This document shows, piece after piece, positions 31,925-31,926 of a DNA stretch of 31,926 bases. The position numbers and the translations under genes are program-made. The stretch is from a virus. The notes under the pieces are model-generated. The model made no database searches. It was not told the origin of the DNA and was given only the letters and a program-made list of their open reading frames with translations. The stretch spans positions 1-31,926 of IMG/VR virus record IMGVR_UViG_3300047095_000505; one strand, given 5' to 3'. Positions within the stretch are counted from its first letter, which is position 1, and every line of letters starts with the position of its first letter.

Positions 31925-31926
31925 AA

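Overview
The window is part of the genome of a tailed double-stranded DNA phage (or prophage) with a P22-like, podovirus-type head and tail-hub gene set. The DNA is AT-rich. The likely host is a gammaproteobacterium: the phage-borne CsrA is very close to the gammaproteobacterial protein, and the GroEL equatorial parts read like gammaproteobacterial GroEL, with some segments close to Legionella-type sequences as I remember them. No integrase, tRNA, rRNA, CRISPR array or insertion sequence was seen, and no lysis enzyme was recognised.

Layout. A divergent regulatory region at about 27.65-27.75 kb splits the window. Rightward from it (27.78 kb to the right edge) is an early operon: small zinc-binding and unknown proteins, a CsrA homologue, a small protein with a degenerate RNA-recognition-motif fold, a RecA-fold (Sak4/AAA_24-like) ATPase, a putative single-strand-binding protein with an SSB-type acidic tail, and a DnaQ-like exonuclease that ends early. 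Leftward (27.6 to 22.2 kb) are a small putative regulator, a compact cytosine methyltransferase, an XRE-type regulator, three replication genes (a winged-helix/HNH fusion, an O/DnaT-like protein and a P-like helicase loader), a RusA-like resolvase split over two frames, and many tiny genes, several with Cys clusters.

From 22.2 kb to the left edge lies a long leftward packaging and virion operon: small and large terminase, portal, a GroES/GroEL pair, scaffold-like protein, a putative decoration protein, major capsid protein, a 939-residue beta-rich surface or fibre-like protein, then gp4-like, gp10-like, a tiny protein at the gp26 position, a GNAT protein at the gp14 position, and three ejection-type proteins in the P22 order 7-20-16. 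The last one runs off the left edge.

Most genes overlap by TAATG or ATGA, so translational coupling is pervasive and supports many very short genes, including a 21-residue membrane peptide next to the large terminase. The most striking points are: a phage GroES/GroEL system embedded between portal and scaffold genes, whose GroEL has a divergent and much more AT-rich apical-domain segment inserted between host-like equatorial segments; a phage CsrA that could reprogramme host mRNA control; and an RRM-like protein in the same operon. Together these suggest a phage that manages both host protein folding and host RNA regulation.
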